64,000 nt of DNA from JAJFUE01 sp039683515 (GTDB lineage: Bacteria; Sumerlaeota; Sumerlaeia; MVZB01): positions 62,001-126,000 of the forward strand of contig JBDKRG010000059.1 in assembly GCA_039683515.1 (NCBI GenBank). Reading direction: 5' to 3'. Made by a program: the position numbers and the translations under genes. Below, in pieces: positions 15,098 to 24,476 of this stretch. Positions within the stretch are counted from its first letter, which is position 1; each line of letters begins with the position of its first letter. Under the pieces are notes generated by a model that saw only the letters and a program-made list of their open reading frames with translations, was not told the DNA's origin and ran no database searches.

Positions 15098-18046
15098 ATG
15101 CCGATTGTCTGGACCAAGAACTTCCCCGCGAGCGAACGCCCCCTCGGATACCTGCGCCTCCTGCTGGCCCGCTACCGCTACCATAACCGGCTCGTCCCGA
15201 CGCTGCGCGGCGGCCTGCCCGCCGTGCGCGAAGTCCCCGGCTACAAGGCCGTCCTCAAAAGCTGGCGCAACAAGCACCGCGGCCGGCGAGCGTTCGTCAT
15301 CGGCAACGGCCCGAGCCTCAACCGCATGGACCTCTCGCCGCTCCGGGACGAAATCACGATCGGCTGCAACGCGATCTACAAAAACTTCGCCCAGTGGGGG
15401 TGGCATACCGACTACCTCCTCTTCGAGGACATCGAGCAGACCGAGCTGCGCCGCAAGGACATCCCCGGCGTCAAGGGCCCGATGAAGCTCCTCGGCCTGC
15501 ACAACGCCTACGCGATCAAGGCCGACGCCGACACGTTCTTCATGAACGTCCGCAACCTCGACGCGGCCTTTATGGACGAACAGTTTCCGCAGTTTTCCAA
15601 GGATTTCGGCCACATCGTCCACCTTGCGAGCACGGTCACCCACATCGGCCTTCAGCTGGCCTGGCACCTCGGGTGCGACCCCGTCTACCTGATCGGCGTC
15701 GACCACAACTACGGCGAGCTGCCGCGCCTCTACCCGCCGTGCAAGATCACGATCACCGAGGACAACTACGACCTCGTCCGCGGCATCCACGTCCAGGACG
15801 ACTACTACAAGATCGGCGACGTGATCGGCGTCCCGCCGGTCGACTACATGGAGGCCGGCTACCGCAAGGCGCGCGAGGCGTTCGAGGAGGACGGCCGCCG
15901 GGTCATCAACGCCGGCCTCGACAGCAAGCTCGAGGTCTTCGAGAAGGCCGAATTCGCCGCGCTGTTCACAAAGCCCGAGCCAAGCCCGAAGGATGCGGAC
16001 GGAAAACCGAAGGTCCTGTTCATCACCCACGACGTCGGCCGGCTCGGCGCGCAGATGTCGCTGCTGGGGCTGATCCGGCGGCTGCGCGCCACGCACGGCT
16101 TCGATTGCCGCGTCCTCGTCCGCGAGCCCAACGGCACGCTCATGGGCGAATTCAAAAAACTCGGCGAGACGGACGTCTTCTGGCCCGCCGACGCCCCGCG
16201 CACGATCGGCGGTCACCAGAAGGCGATCCTCGACAAGACGCGCGCATGGGCGCCCGACCTCATTTACTCCAACACCGCCGTCAACGGCGACGTCACCGAA
16301 TACCTCGGCTCGATCGCCCCGGTCGTCGTTCACGTGCACGAGCTCGAGTGGTACCTGAAGACGCTCGACGAGCCGCGCCACCGCGCGCTTGTCAGCCAGC
16401 CGGCGCTTTACATCGCGTGCTCGGACGCGGTCAGGCGAAACCTCGTCGCGAACCACTCGATCCCCGTTGGCAAGATCGAAGTCATGTACGAGTCGATCGA
16501 CTTCGACGACGTGCGCGGCAAAACGAACGCCGTCCCGCGCGAGGAAATCCGCCGCAAGCTCGGTATTCCGGCCGACGCCGTCGTCGTCGGCAATTGCGGC
16601 CGCATCGACGAGCGCAAGGGCTGGGACCTGTTCGTCGACATCGCCGAGCGCGTGATCAAGGCCAACGACAATGTTTATTTCCTCTGGGTCGGCCACGGCC
16701 CCAACCACGCCGACCTCATCAAGGCCGCCGAGGCGCGCGGCATCGCCGACCGCGTCAAGGCGCCCGGCCCGCAGGAGAACCCGTTCCCGTACTTCAACTC
16801 GATGGACATCGCTCTCGTGACTTCGCGCGACGACCCGTTCCCGCTGGTCGTCATGGAAGCGGCGTTCCACGGCTGCCCGGTCTGCGCGTTCGCGTCCTCC
16901 GGCGGGGCGTGCGAGTTCATCGGTTCCGATCGCGGATTGACCGTGCCCGAGGTCGACGCCGCCGCGATGGCCGCGCAGATCGACCGGCTCGTGCGCGACG
17001 CGGAACTGCGCAAAAAGCTCGGCGAAAACGCGCGCCGCGCCGCGATGGGCTACGACACCGAGCCGATCGCCAGGCGCCTCATGCAAATCCTCGGCGATCG
17101 CTTCGGATTCGGCTCGCTCAGTCCATCTCGTCCGCAATCCGATGCTTCACGCATCCTTTCGTTCCCGTCGCGCGCGGTCGGCAAGCTGCAAATCCGCGAC
17201 GCCGGCTCGCGCGTCTGGTCGTGGCGCGACCTCGCACCGGCCGCCGGCCACGTCGAGGTCCCGCCGGGCCAGGAAGTCCTCTTCCTGCTCGACCGCGACG
17301 CCGCGTCCGACGTCTCGTTCTTCAGCGCCCTGGAGCCCGACGCGATCCAGTCGATGTTCCTCGGCCGCACGCAATTGAACGACCGCCAGATCGAAAACGT
17401 CGCGCGCATGAGCGGCCTCTTGACGCTCGACCTGCGCGAGACGCCGATCACCGACACAAGCGCCGGCCACCTCGCCAGGCTGACCGCGCTCAAGTCGCTC
17501 GTCCTCCCGTCGCAGATCACCGAGGCCGCCGTCGCGCGCCTCAAGACCGCCCTGCCCAATTGCAACGTCACGCGCGCCGACGGCCCGCCGACGCTCGCGC
17601 AGGCGCAGCCCGGCGGCCGGCGCACCGTCACGTTCCCGGAGAAATCCGTCGGCTTGCTCATGACCCGGCCGTGGGGCCTGACGGTGTGGAACTGGAACGA
17701 GCTCGGCTCGGCGAAGGGAGAGGTGGCCGTCCCGCCGCGCAGCGAGCTGATGCTGGTCGTCAGCCGCGGCTGCGCGAATGATTTAGGTTTTTTGGACCAA
17801 TTAAATCCCGATGACATCCAGTCGATCCACATGCGCCAGGCGGCGATCGGCGACGATCAATTGAAGCGCCTCGCGCGCCTGACCGGCCTGCGCACGCTCG
17901 ACCTGCGCGACAGCAAGATCACCGACGCCGGCACGCAACAACTGAAGTCGCTACTCAATTTGAAACTGTTGAACCTGCCAGATCAAATCACGGCCAATGT
18001 AAGAGCGGACCTCAAGAAATCCCTGCGTGATTGCAGAATCAACTAA
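15098..18046 (+). CDS. DUF115-GT4 fusion with two leucine-rich C-terminal modules
   Basis: A 982-residue protein. Residues 1-300 resemble DUF115/MptE-like glycosyltransferase-associated domains (RRAFVIGNGPSLNRMDLSPL, IGCNAIYKNF, YLIGVDHNYGE). Residues about 306-665 are a GT-B fold family 4 glycosyltransferase (PKVLFITHDVGRLGAQMSL, GNCGRIDERKGWDLFVDIAE, VVMEAAFHGCPVCAF). Residues about 685-835 and 842-982 are two copies of the module found at the end of the Wzt-like ATPase. Each begins with an FP-x4-G-x-L-x3-R ... VW-x-W block and ends with LRR-like units (MSGLLTLDLRETPITD, LTGLRTLDLRDSKITD). AGGA 8 nt before ATG 15098 serves as SD. Likely a polymer-building glycosyltransferase acting with the two genes upstream. 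Confidence 0.82.
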   Translation: MPIVWTKNFPASERPLGYLRLLLARYRYHNRLVPTLRGGLPAVREVPGYKAVLKSWRNKHRGRRAFVIGNGPSLNRMDLSPLRDEITIGCNAIYKNFAQWGWHTDYLLFEDIEQTELRRKDIPGVKGPMKLLGLHNAYAIKADADTFFMNVRNLDAAFMDEQFPQFSKDFGHIVHLASTVTHIGLQLAWHLGCDPVYLIGVDHNYGELPRLYPPCKITITEDNYDLVRGIHVQDDYYKIGDVIGVPPVDYMEAGYRKAREAFEEDGRRVINAGLDSKLEVFEKAEFAALFTKPEPSPKDADGKPKVLFITHDVGRLGAQMSLLGLIRRLRATHGFDCRVLVREPNGTLMGEFKKLGETDVFWPADAPRTIGGHQKAILDKTRAWAPDLIYSNTAVNGDVTEYLGSIAPVVVHVHELEWYLKTLDEPRHRALVSQPALYIACSDAVRRNLVANHSIPVGKIEVMYESIDFDDVRGKTNAVPREEIRRKLGIPADAVVVGNCGRIDERKGWDLFVDIAERVIKANDNVYFLWVGHGPNHADLIKAAEARGIADRVKAPGPQENPFPYFNSMDIALVTSRDDPFPLVVMEAAFHGCPVCAFASSGGACEFIGSDRGLTVPEVDAAAMAAQIDRLVRDAELRKKLGENARRAAMGYDTEPIARRLMQILGDRFGFGSLSPSRPQSDASRILSFPSRAVGKLQIRDAGSRVWSWRDLAPAAGHVEVPPGQEVLFLLDRDAASDVSFFSALEPDAIQSMFLGRTQLNDRQIENVARMSGLLTLDLRETPITDTSAGHLARLTALKSLVLPSQITEAAVARLKTALPNCNVTRADGPPTLAQAQPGGRRTVTFPEKSVGLLMTRPWGLTVWNWNELGSAKGEVAVPPRSELMLVVSRGCANDLGFLDQLNPDDIQSIHMRQAAIGDDQLKRLARLTGLRTLDLRDSKITDAGTQQLKSLLNLKLLNLPDQITANVRADLKKSLRDCRIN

Positions 18047-18048
18047 GC

Positions 18049-18080
18049 GATGAGAGATGAAATAATTCTCATCTCTCATC
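18049..18080. repeat. inverted repeat between convergent genes
   Basis: GATGAGAGATGA (18049-18060) and TCATCTCTCATC (18069-18080) form a perfect 12-bp stem with an 8-nt loop, followed by further TCTCATC words. Its place between convergent genes suits a bidirectional transcription stop, though no T-run follows; it may equally be a member of the dispersed word repeats. Confidence 0.55.
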
Positions 18081-18103
18081 TCTCATAGCTCATCTCTATC
18101 TCT

Positions 18104-19483
18104 CTATCCCTTCCGCATCCGCACGATCGTCTCGATGTGGTACGTGTGCGGGAAGAGGTCGACGGGCTGCACGGCTTCGATCTTGTAGCCGTGGTCCTCG
18201 AACTCGAGCAGGTCGCGCGCGAGCGTCGCCGGATTGCACGAGACGTAAACGAAGACCGGCGCGCCCAACTCGATCAGGCCGCGCCGCGAGCGCTTGTCCA
18301 TGCCGCCGCGCGGCGGGTCGATGATAATCCTCGAAAACTCGCCGCCGGCCGCTTGTTTAGCAAGCGGCAGACCCTCGTCCATTGGCGCGGCCAGGAACGT
18401 GACCCCCTCGATCCCGTTGCGCCGGGCGTTCTCGCGGGCGTCCCAGATCGCCTCGCGGATCAGCTCGACGCCGACCACGTTGGCGCCCTGTCTGGCGCAG
18501 TGCAGCGCGATCGAGCCCGCGCCGCAGAACGCGTCGAGGACGCGCGTCCCCGGCTCGATCTGCGCCATCTCGACGACCTTCGCGTAGAGCAGCTCGGCCG
18601 CGACGGTGTTCGTCTGGAAGAACGACTGCGGCGAAATCCGGAACGTCAGGCCGTTGACCGTCTCGATCAGCTCCGGCTCGCCCCAGCGCCACGCCTCCTT
18701 CTCGATTCGCGCGACGTCGCTCATCCCCGTATACAAGCCCCACATCATTCCCTTGAACCCCGGGACCTTCGCCGCGAGCCGCTCGGCAAGGGCTTCCTTG
18801 TCGGGCAGCGTTCCGCGTTGCGTGATCAGCACGAGGATGCATTCGCCGGTCGTGCGGGAGTGCCTCATCATGGCGTGGCGCAAAAATTTCGTGTGCGTCT
18901 TGGGGTCGTAGGCCTCGAGCCCGTGCTCGCGCACGTAGGCCTGGACCTCGGCGAGCATGACGTCGAGCGACTCCGGCTGAAGCAGGCACGCCGGCACCTC
19001 GAAGACGCGGTCGTAGCGGCCCGGGACGTGGAACCCGAGCACGCTTTTCGCCTCGCCGTCGACTCCGAACGTGAATTCCATCTTGTTGCGGTAGCGCCAC
19101 TGCACGGGCGAGCCGATGATCGGCATCACCTCGAAATCGCGCTGGCGGCCGATGTGCGCGATCGTGTCGAGGACCTGCTTCTGTTTCCAGACGAGCTGCT
19201 GGTCATACGTGAAATTCTGCCACGTGCACCCGCCGCAGTACCCGAACAGGGGGCACGGCGGATCGGCGATCCGATGCGGCGAGGGGCGCTCGATCTTCTC
19301 GATCACCGCCTGCGCATGATTCGCCTTTTTCTTGATGATCCGCGCCGAGACGAGCTCGCCCGGGAGCGCCCCCTCGACGAAAACCACGAATCCGTCGAGC
19401 TTGCCGACCCCAAGCCCGCCATAAGCCAAATCCTCGATTTCGACGCTGACGACGTCGTTTTTGCAGACCGGTTTTTGATTCAT
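18104..19483 (-). CDS. 23S rRNA (uracil-5)-methyltransferase, RumA/RlmD family
   Basis: A 459-residue protein. A TRAM RNA-binding domain (VVSVEIEDLAYGGLGVGKLDGFVVFVEGALPGE) is followed by the iron-sulfur cluster motif CPLFGYCGGC, a central region and a SAM methyltransferase domain (VLDAFCGAGSIALHCA, IIIDPPRGGMDK). The catalytic cysteine sits in VYVSCNPATLARDL. It methylates uracil in rRNA or tRNA; whether the target is U1939, U747 or U54 cannot be read off. ATG 19483 has AAGGA upstream; TTG 19504 is an alternative start. Confidence 0.9.
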   Translation of the reverse strand: MNQKPVCKNDVVSVEIEDLAYGGLGVGKLDGFVVFVEGALPGELVSARIIKKKANHAQAVIEKIERPSPHRIADPPCPLFGYCGGCTWQNFTYDQQLVWKQKQVLDTIAHIGRQRDFEVMPIIGSPVQWRYRNKMEFTFGVDGEAKSVLGFHVPGRYDRVFEVPACLLQPESLDVMLAEVQAYVREHGLEAYDPKTHTKFLRHAMMRHSRTTGECILVLITQRGTLPDKEALAERLAAKVPGFKGMMWGLYTGMSDVARIEKEAWRWGEPELIETVNGLTFRISPQSFFQTNTVAAELLYAKVVEMAQIEPGTRVLDAFCGAGSIALHCARQGANVVGVELIREAIWDARENARRNGIEGVTFLAAPMDEGLPLAKQAAGGEFSRIIIDPPRGGMDKRSRRGLIELGAPVFVYVSCNPATLARDLLEFEDHGYKIEAVQPVDLFPHTYHIETIVRMRKG

Positions 19484-19706
19484 CGGGTGAGAAATCCTTG
19501 TCAACTTCGGCCTTCATGCACGCGGCCATCGATATCCTAACACGAACCCCAGACGCATGAAAGCGCGCAGTCGCCCGAGCGCAGGCGGGGAAGCGTGGGG
19601 CCGGCGCCCCCGCCGGCCATTTCGTATTCATGCTCATCATCGTAATCGCGTGTCGACTCTTCTTTTCCCCCTGTTATCTTCAATTCCACCGTGCTAAAGT
19701 GTGGCC

Positions 19707-20402
19707 ATGGAATCGCTTCGGATGACCACCGCCGAGTCCAACGCCCCCAGGCGCGCCGCGACGCTGCCGATCAACGAGCTGTATGCCTCGATCCAGGGCG
19801 AGTCGACCTACGCCGGGCGGCCCTGCTCGTTCGTGCGGCTGACCGGCTGCCCGCTGCGCTGCGCCTGGTGCGACAGCGAGTTCTCATTCGCCGGCGGCAG
19901 GGGCATGACGATCGACGCGATCGTGGACGAGGTCGCCCGGCTCGGCCTGCCGCTCGTCGAGGTCACCGGCGGCGAGCCTCTGGCCCACCCCGGCTGCGCC
20001 GAGCTCCTGACGCGGCTGTGCGACGCGAATTTCACGGTTCTGCTCGAGACCAGCGGCGCGTTCGACGTCTCGCCGGTCGACCCGCGCGTCATCAAGATCC
20101 TCGACATCAAGTGCCCCGGCAGCGGCATGGCCGACCGCAACACCTGGGAAAACCTCGGCCGCCTCTCGCCCGCCGACGAGATCAAGTTCGTCCTGGCCGA
20201 CCGCGCCGACTACGAGTGGGCCCGCCACATCATCGAGCGCAACCCGGTGCTGCGCGACGGCCGCCCCGTCCTTTTCTCGCCCGTGCACGGCCAGCTCGAG
20301 CCGGGCGAGCTCGGCGACTGGATCGTCGCCGACCGCCTGCCGGTCCGGCTTCAAATCCAGCTTCACAAATACGTCTGGCCCAACCGCAACCGGCTCGTGT
20401 AG
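19707..20402 (+). CDS. queE: QueE, 7-carboxy-7-deazaguanine synthase
   Basis: A 231-residue radical-SAM enzyme of queuosine/7-deazaguanine biosynthesis, turning carboxytetrahydropterin into CDG. Visible are LPINELYASIQGESTYAGRP, the cluster cysteines in GCPLRCAWCDSEFSF (Cx3Cx2C), VTGGEPLAHPGC and DIKCPGSG. The C-terminus RLQIQLHKYVWP is typical. Other que genes are not in the window. It is convergent with the next gene, with only 14 nt between the stops. Confidence 0.92.
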   Translation: MESLRMTTAESNAPRRAATLPINELYASIQGESTYAGRPCSFVRLTGCPLRCAWCDSEFSFAGGRGMTIDAIVDEVARLGLPLVEVTGGEPLAHPGCAELLTRLCDANFTVLLETSGAFDVSPVDPRVIKILDIKCPGSGMADRNTWENLGRLSPADEIKFVLADRADYEWARHIIERNPVLRDGRPVLFSPVHGQLEPGELGDWIVADRLPVRLQIQLHKYVWPNRNRLV

Positions 20403-20416
20403 ACCGCCGCCCTGCT

Positions 20417-21349
20417 TCAGCCAGACACCACCTGATTGACCAGCACCCCGATCCCCTCGACGCCGCATGCCACAATATCCCCGGCCTTCAAGAACCGTTG
20501 CGGCGTCCTGAACGCGCCCACGCCCGCGGGCGTCCCGGTCGCGATCAGGTCGCCCGGCCGGAGCGTCATCCCGCGCGACAAATAGGAAATGATGCAGGGC
20601 AGCGAGAAGAACATGTCGTCGGTGTCGCTCTCCTGCATGCGCTCGCCATTGACGTCGGTCCAGAGCTTGAGCGGCCATTTGCCCCCGAGTTCGTCGGCCG
20701 TCACGATCCACGGCCCGCACGGCGCGAACGTGTCGAAGCTCTTGGCGCGGGTGAACTGGCGGTCGCTGAACTGGCAGTCGCGCGCCGAGACGTCGTTCAT
20801 GACAGTGTAGCCGGCGACGTATTTCAGCGCGTCGGCCTCGCTGACGTTGCGCGTTATTTTGCCGATCACGGCGACGACCTCGCACTCGTAATCGACCTGC
20901 GTCGTCACGCCGGGCGGCGGCAGCACGATCGGGTCGCGCGGCCCGGCGAGCGCGCTGGCATACTTGGCAAAGATCACCGGCGCGCGCGGCGCCTCGATCG
21001 GCTTCTTGAAAAACGCCTTCTGTTCCGCGACGTGGCTCTTGTAATTGAACCCGAGCGCGATGATTTTCTCGGGATCCGGAACCGGCGGCCCAAGCTCGAC
21101 GTCGTCGAATCGCATCCACCACCGCGGCCGGCGCTCGCCGGCAGCAATGGATCTCTCCACCATCGGCAGCTGCGCGATCACGTGCTGCGCCGATGCCATC
21201 CCATCGTCGCCCATTACCAGCAATTCGCGGACCGAACTCGGCAGCCGTACGCCATACGCCTTTCCCGACCGCTCCGCATCAACCACCCAGTCGCCCCAAA
21301 CCAAACCGGCGCGAACCGACTCTCCAACACGATATGAAATAATTTTCAT
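20417..21349 (-). CDS. fumarylacetoacetate hydrolase (FAH) family protein
   Basis: A 310-residue protein with the FAH fold: KIIALGFNYKSHVAEQ, the metal-binding DYECEVVAVIGK, AGYTVMNDVSARD, KSFDTFAPCGPWIVT, GDLIATGTPAGVG and GIGVLVN at the end. Family members hydrolyse or decarboxylate 2-oxo or 1,3-dioxo acids. The substrate is undefined here and the neighbours give no pathway context. Confidence 0.9.
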   Translation of the reverse strand: MKIISYRVGESVRAGLVWGDWVVDAERSGKAYGVRLPSSVRELLVMGDDGMASAQHVIAQLPMVERSIAAGERRPRWWMRFDDVELGPPVPDPEKIIALGFNYKSHVAEQKAFFKKPIEAPRAPVIFAKYASALAGPRDPIVLPPPGVTTQVDYECEVVAVIGKITRNVSEADALKYVAGYTVMNDVSARDCQFSDRQFTRAKSFDTFAPCGPWIVTADELGGKWPLKLWTDVNGERMQESDTDDMFFSLPCIISYLSRGMTLRPGDLIATGTPAGVGAFRTPQRFLKAGDIVACGVEGIGVLVNQVVSG

Positions 21350-21522
21350 TTATCTTCCCCTGCGATTTCGTTACCGCAAATGCATTTTCACCGCCCGCGG
21401 TTCGCGCTTCAAGCTGGATTATGATGATTCGGAATTTTATGCTCAATGTTATGATGTTTCGTAACACGCCCACGCCGGTACAACCGATCGGACGTGCATT
21501 TTAGCAAGGACGCATCGACCTT

Positions 21523-22836
21523 ATGCCCACTCAATCCAAACGCAGCCGCAAGCATAGCAACACACCCACCGTCGGCGTCATCGGACTTGGCTACGTCGGC
21601 CTGCCGCTCGTCGTCGAAATGGCCCGCAGCGGCGGCTTCAACGTCATCGGCTTCGACGTCAGCGTCGACAAAGTCGAATCGATCAACATGGGGAAATCCT
21701 ACATCGAGGACATCCCGACCTCCGAGCTCGGGCCGCTCGTGCGCGAGGGCCGGATCCGCGCGACCTACGACTTCAGCCACCTCGAACAGGTCGAGGCGGT
21801 CTCGATCTGCGTGCCCACCCCGCTGCGCAAGACCAAGGACCCCGACATCTCCTACATCCTGGCCGCCGTCGACGAAATCCAGCAGCACCTCCAGCGCGGC
21901 CAGACGATCATCCTCGAATCGACGACCTACCCCGGGACGACCGACGAGGCCGTCCTGCCGGTCCTCGAGTCGACCGGCCTCAACGTCGGCGAGGATTTCT
22001 ACCTGGCGTTCTCGCCCGAGCGCGTCGACCCCGGCAACCCGCAGTGGAAAACCCGCAACACGCCGAAGATCGTCGGCGGCATCACCGAGAAATGCACGAA
22101 GCAGGCGATCAAATATTACGGCCGCGTCTTCGAGAACATCATCCCGGTCAGCTCGACGCGCTGCGCCGAGATGGTCAAGCTCCTCGAGAACACGTTCCGC
22201 AGCGTCAACATCGGCATGGTCAACGAGATGGCGCTGATGTGCGACAAGCTCGGCCTGGACGTCTGGGAAGTCATCGAGGCCGCCGCGACCAAGCCGTTCG
22301 GCTTCATGCCGTTCTTCCCCGGCCCAGGCCTCGGCGGCCACTGCATCCCGATCGACCCGCATTACCTGTCGTGGAAGCTCAAGACGCTGAACTACCAGGC
22401 CCGCTTCATCGAGATGGCGGCCGAGATCAACGGCTCGATGCCGCGCTACGTCGTCCAGAAGGTCGCCGACGCGCTGAACGACGCGGCCAAGCCGGTCAAC
22501 GGCTCCAAGATCCTCGTCCTCGGCGTGGCCTACAAGCGCGACGTCAGCGACGTCCGCGAGAGCCCGGCCCTGGACATCATCGAGATGCTCGCCGACCGCG
22601 GCGCCGACGTCACCTACCACGACCCGCACGTCCCCGTGCTCGACGAGAACTCGATCGAGATGAAGTCGGTCGAGCTGACCGCCGGCCGACTGCGCCGCGC
22701 CGACTGCGTCGTGATCGTCACCGACCACAAGGCGGTCAACCTGCCGATGGTCGCGCGCGAGGCGCGCCTCATCGTCGACACCCGCAACGCCACCAAGCGC
22801 CTCAAGAATCCGAAGGCAAGAATCGTGAAGCTGTAA
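21523..22836 (+). CDS. UDP-GlcNAc/ManNAc-type nucleotide-sugar 6-dehydrogenase
   Basis: A 437-residue enzyme of the WecC/WbpA/TviB class, oxidising UDP-N-acetylhexosamine to the uronic acid. The NAD loop is VGVIGLGYVGLPL near residue 17. LAFSPERVDPGN, the substrate helix AEMVKLLENTFRSVNIG, the catalytic cysteine in GLGGHCIPIDPHYL and the second Rossmann-like domain (ILVLGVAYKRDVSDVRESP) are all present. It should feed uronic acid sugars into the surface polysaccharide made by the glycosyltransferases of the window. It is followed by a strong terminator. Confidence 0.92.
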   Translation: MPTQSKRSRKHSNTPTVGVIGLGYVGLPLVVEMARSGGFNVIGFDVSVDKVESINMGKSYIEDIPTSELGPLVREGRIRATYDFSHLEQVEAVSICVPTPLRKTKDPDISYILAAVDEIQQHLQRGQTIILESTTYPGTTDEAVLPVLESTGLNVGEDFYLAFSPERVDPGNPQWKTRNTPKIVGGITEKCTKQAIKYYGRVFENIIPVSSTRCAEMVKLLENTFRSVNIGMVNEMALMCDKLGLDVWEVIEAAATKPFGFMPFFPGPGLGGHCIPIDPHYLSWKLKTLNYQARFIEMAAEINGSMPRYVVQKVADALNDAAKPVNGSKILVLGVAYKRDVSDVRESPALDIIEMLADRGADVTYHDPHVPVLDENSIEMKSVELTAGRLRRADCVVIVTDHKAVNLPMVAREARLIVDTRNATKRLKNPKARIVKL

Positions 22837-22856
22837 CCGCACAAACGACGCAAAAA

Positions 22857-22895
22857 CGCCGGAGCCGCGAATCAGCGCGCTCCGGCGGTTTTTTT
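22857..22895 (+). terminator. rho-independent terminator
   Basis: CGCCGGAGC (22857-22865) pairs perfectly with GCTCCGGCG (22879-22887), followed by G and seven T. It ends the nucleotide-sugar dehydrogenase transcript. Confidence 0.92.
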
Positions 22896-22920
22896 GTTCG
22901 CTCTTTCGGAAAGCTATTGG

Positions 22921-22958
22921 AATTTACTCCGCAATCCGAAATCCGCAATCCGCAATCA
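22921..22958 (+). repeat. 'caatccgaaatccgcaatccg' word repeat
   Basis: Tandem 9-nt words of the form AATCCGCA/AATCCGAA directly against the 3' end of argC. The same word family stands at 47965-48008 directly after another minus-strand gene end. Confidence 0.75.
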
Positions 22959-22960
22959 AT

Positions 22961-23992
22961 TTACTTTCCGATCAGCCCCAGCGTCTCGGGCAGGCCGAAC
23001 ATGATGTTCATGTTCTGGACGGCCTGGCCGCTGGCGCCCTTGGTCAGGTTGTCGATCGTCGAGACCACGATCAGCGTCTCGCTGTGCTTGTCGGCAACGA
23101 CGCCGATATCGACGAAGTTCGTCATGTAGGTCGCGGCCGTCGCCGGGACCGCGCCCGGCGCCATCAGCCGGATGAACGGCTCGCTGCCGTACTTGTCCTC
23201 GAACCACGCGTGCGCCTCGGCCGTCTCGATCGGCCGGCGCATCGGGATCGTGCACGTGGCCAGGATGCCGCGGTTCATCGGCACGAGGTGCGGCGTGAAC
23301 GTCAGCGTGACCGGCCAGCCGGCCACTTTCGAAAGCTTCTCCTCGATCTCGGGCCGGTGCCGGTGCTTGCCGACGCCGTAGGCCGAGACCGCCTCATTGC
23401 ACTCGGGGAAATGCGTGTTGTCGGACGGCTTGCGGCCGGCCCCGGTCACGCCCGACATCGCGTTGATGACGATGCGGTCGAGCTCCAGGTCGTCGGGCTG
23501 GTGCATGAGCGGCGCCAGCGCCAGGATGCTGGCCGTCGTGTAGCAGCCCGGGTTGGCGATCGCCTGCGGGCCGGCCAGTTCCGGCCGGAACAGCTCGGGC
23601 AGGCCGTACGGGATCTTCGCGTTGAGCTCGGGGGCCTGGTGCGTCACGCCGTAAGTGGCCTCGAACAGCCCGATCGAATCGAACCGGAAGTCGGCGGACA
23701 GATCGATCACGCGCAGCCCCGACGCGAGCAACTCGCCCATGTAGGACTGTGCGGCGGTGTGCGGCAGCGCCAGGAACACCACGTCGCAGCGCTCGGCCAG
23801 GGCCTTGGTGTCCATCGGCTCGATCTTGCAGCCGACCTGCCCGCGCAGGAACGGGAAGTAGTGCTCGACCGGCTCGGGGGCGTCGACGCGCGCCATCAGG
23901 CACTCGACCCGCGCCTCCGGATGAAACGCGAGCAGCCGCATCAGCTCGCCCGCCGTGTAACCCTTCGCCCCAAGAATGCCAACCCGGATCAT
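22961..23992 (-). CDS. argC: ArgC, N-acetyl-gamma-glutamyl-phosphate reductase
   Basis: A 343-residue enzyme of arginine biosynthesis. The N-terminal NADP loop is VGILGAKGYTAGEL, the catalytic cysteine lies in ANPGCYTTASILALAPL, and VTGAGRKPSDNTHFPE and FTPHLVPMNRGI are family motifs. ATG 23992 follows GGAGG by 12 nt; an upstream in-frame GTG at 24010 would place the SD inside the gene. No other arg gene is near. Confidence 0.93.
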   Translation of the reverse strand: MIRVGILGAKGYTAGELMRLLAFHPEARVECLMARVDAPEPVEHYFPFLRGQVGCKIEPMDTKALAERCDVVFLALPHTAAQSYMGELLASGLRVIDLSADFRFDSIGLFEATYGVTHQAPELNAKIPYGLPELFRPELAGPQAIANPGCYTTASILALAPLMHQPDDLELDRIVINAMSGVTGAGRKPSDNTHFPECNEAVSAYGVGKHRHRPEIEEKLSKVAGWPVTLTFTPHLVPMNRGILATCTIPMRRPIETAEAHAWFEDKYGSEPFIRLMAPGAVPATAATYMTNFVDIGVVADKHSETLIVVSTIDNLTKGASGQAVQNMNIMFGLPETLGLIGK

Positions 23993-24158
23993 GTTTACAT
24001 CGACCTCCACCGCAGAATGTTCCCCATGATATCGCCCCCGCCCCCGATTTGAAATAGCATTTTGAGTGGTTTTTAGTCACGATGGATCGGTTCGTTTTCT
24101 GAGACCGATGCCGATTTTCGATCACGATTACGAGCGCGATCAATAGGAGGGCAATACC

Positions 24159-24476
24159 ATGTTCGTCGTCAGCGTCAGCGTCCACGTCAAGCCCGAGAAC
24201 GTCCAGGATTTCATCGACTCCATCCTCGAGAACGCCCGCGGCACCCGCCAGGAACCGGGCAACCTGCGCTTCGACGTCCTGCAGGACAAGGAAGACGCGA
24301 GCCACTTCATGCTCTACGAGGTCTACCGCAGCGAGGACGACCTGCGCGCGCACCAGACGACTCCCCACTACCTCGGCTGGCGCGAAAAGGCCAACCCGTG
24401 GATGGCCCAGGCACGCAAGGGCACCCGCTACACCCCGCTCTTCCCCGAGGGCGAATCGAAATGGGAATCGAAGTAA
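24159..24476 (+). CDS. antibiotic biosynthesis monooxygenase (ABM) domain protein, LsrG-like
   Basis: A 105-residue single ABM ferredoxin-like domain (VSVHVKPENVQDFIDSILENARGTRQEPGNLRFDVLQDKED, FMLYEVYRSEDDLRAHQTTPHY). Such dimeric small proteins include LsrG and quinol monooxygenases. The function here is open. AGGAGGG precedes the ATG with ideal spacing, and the gene stands alone. Confidence 0.85.
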   Translation: MFVVSVSVHVKPENVQDFIDSILENARGTRQEPGNLRFDVLQDKEDASHFMLYEVYRSEDDLRAHQTTPHYLGWREKANPWMAQARKGTRYTPLFPEGESKWESK

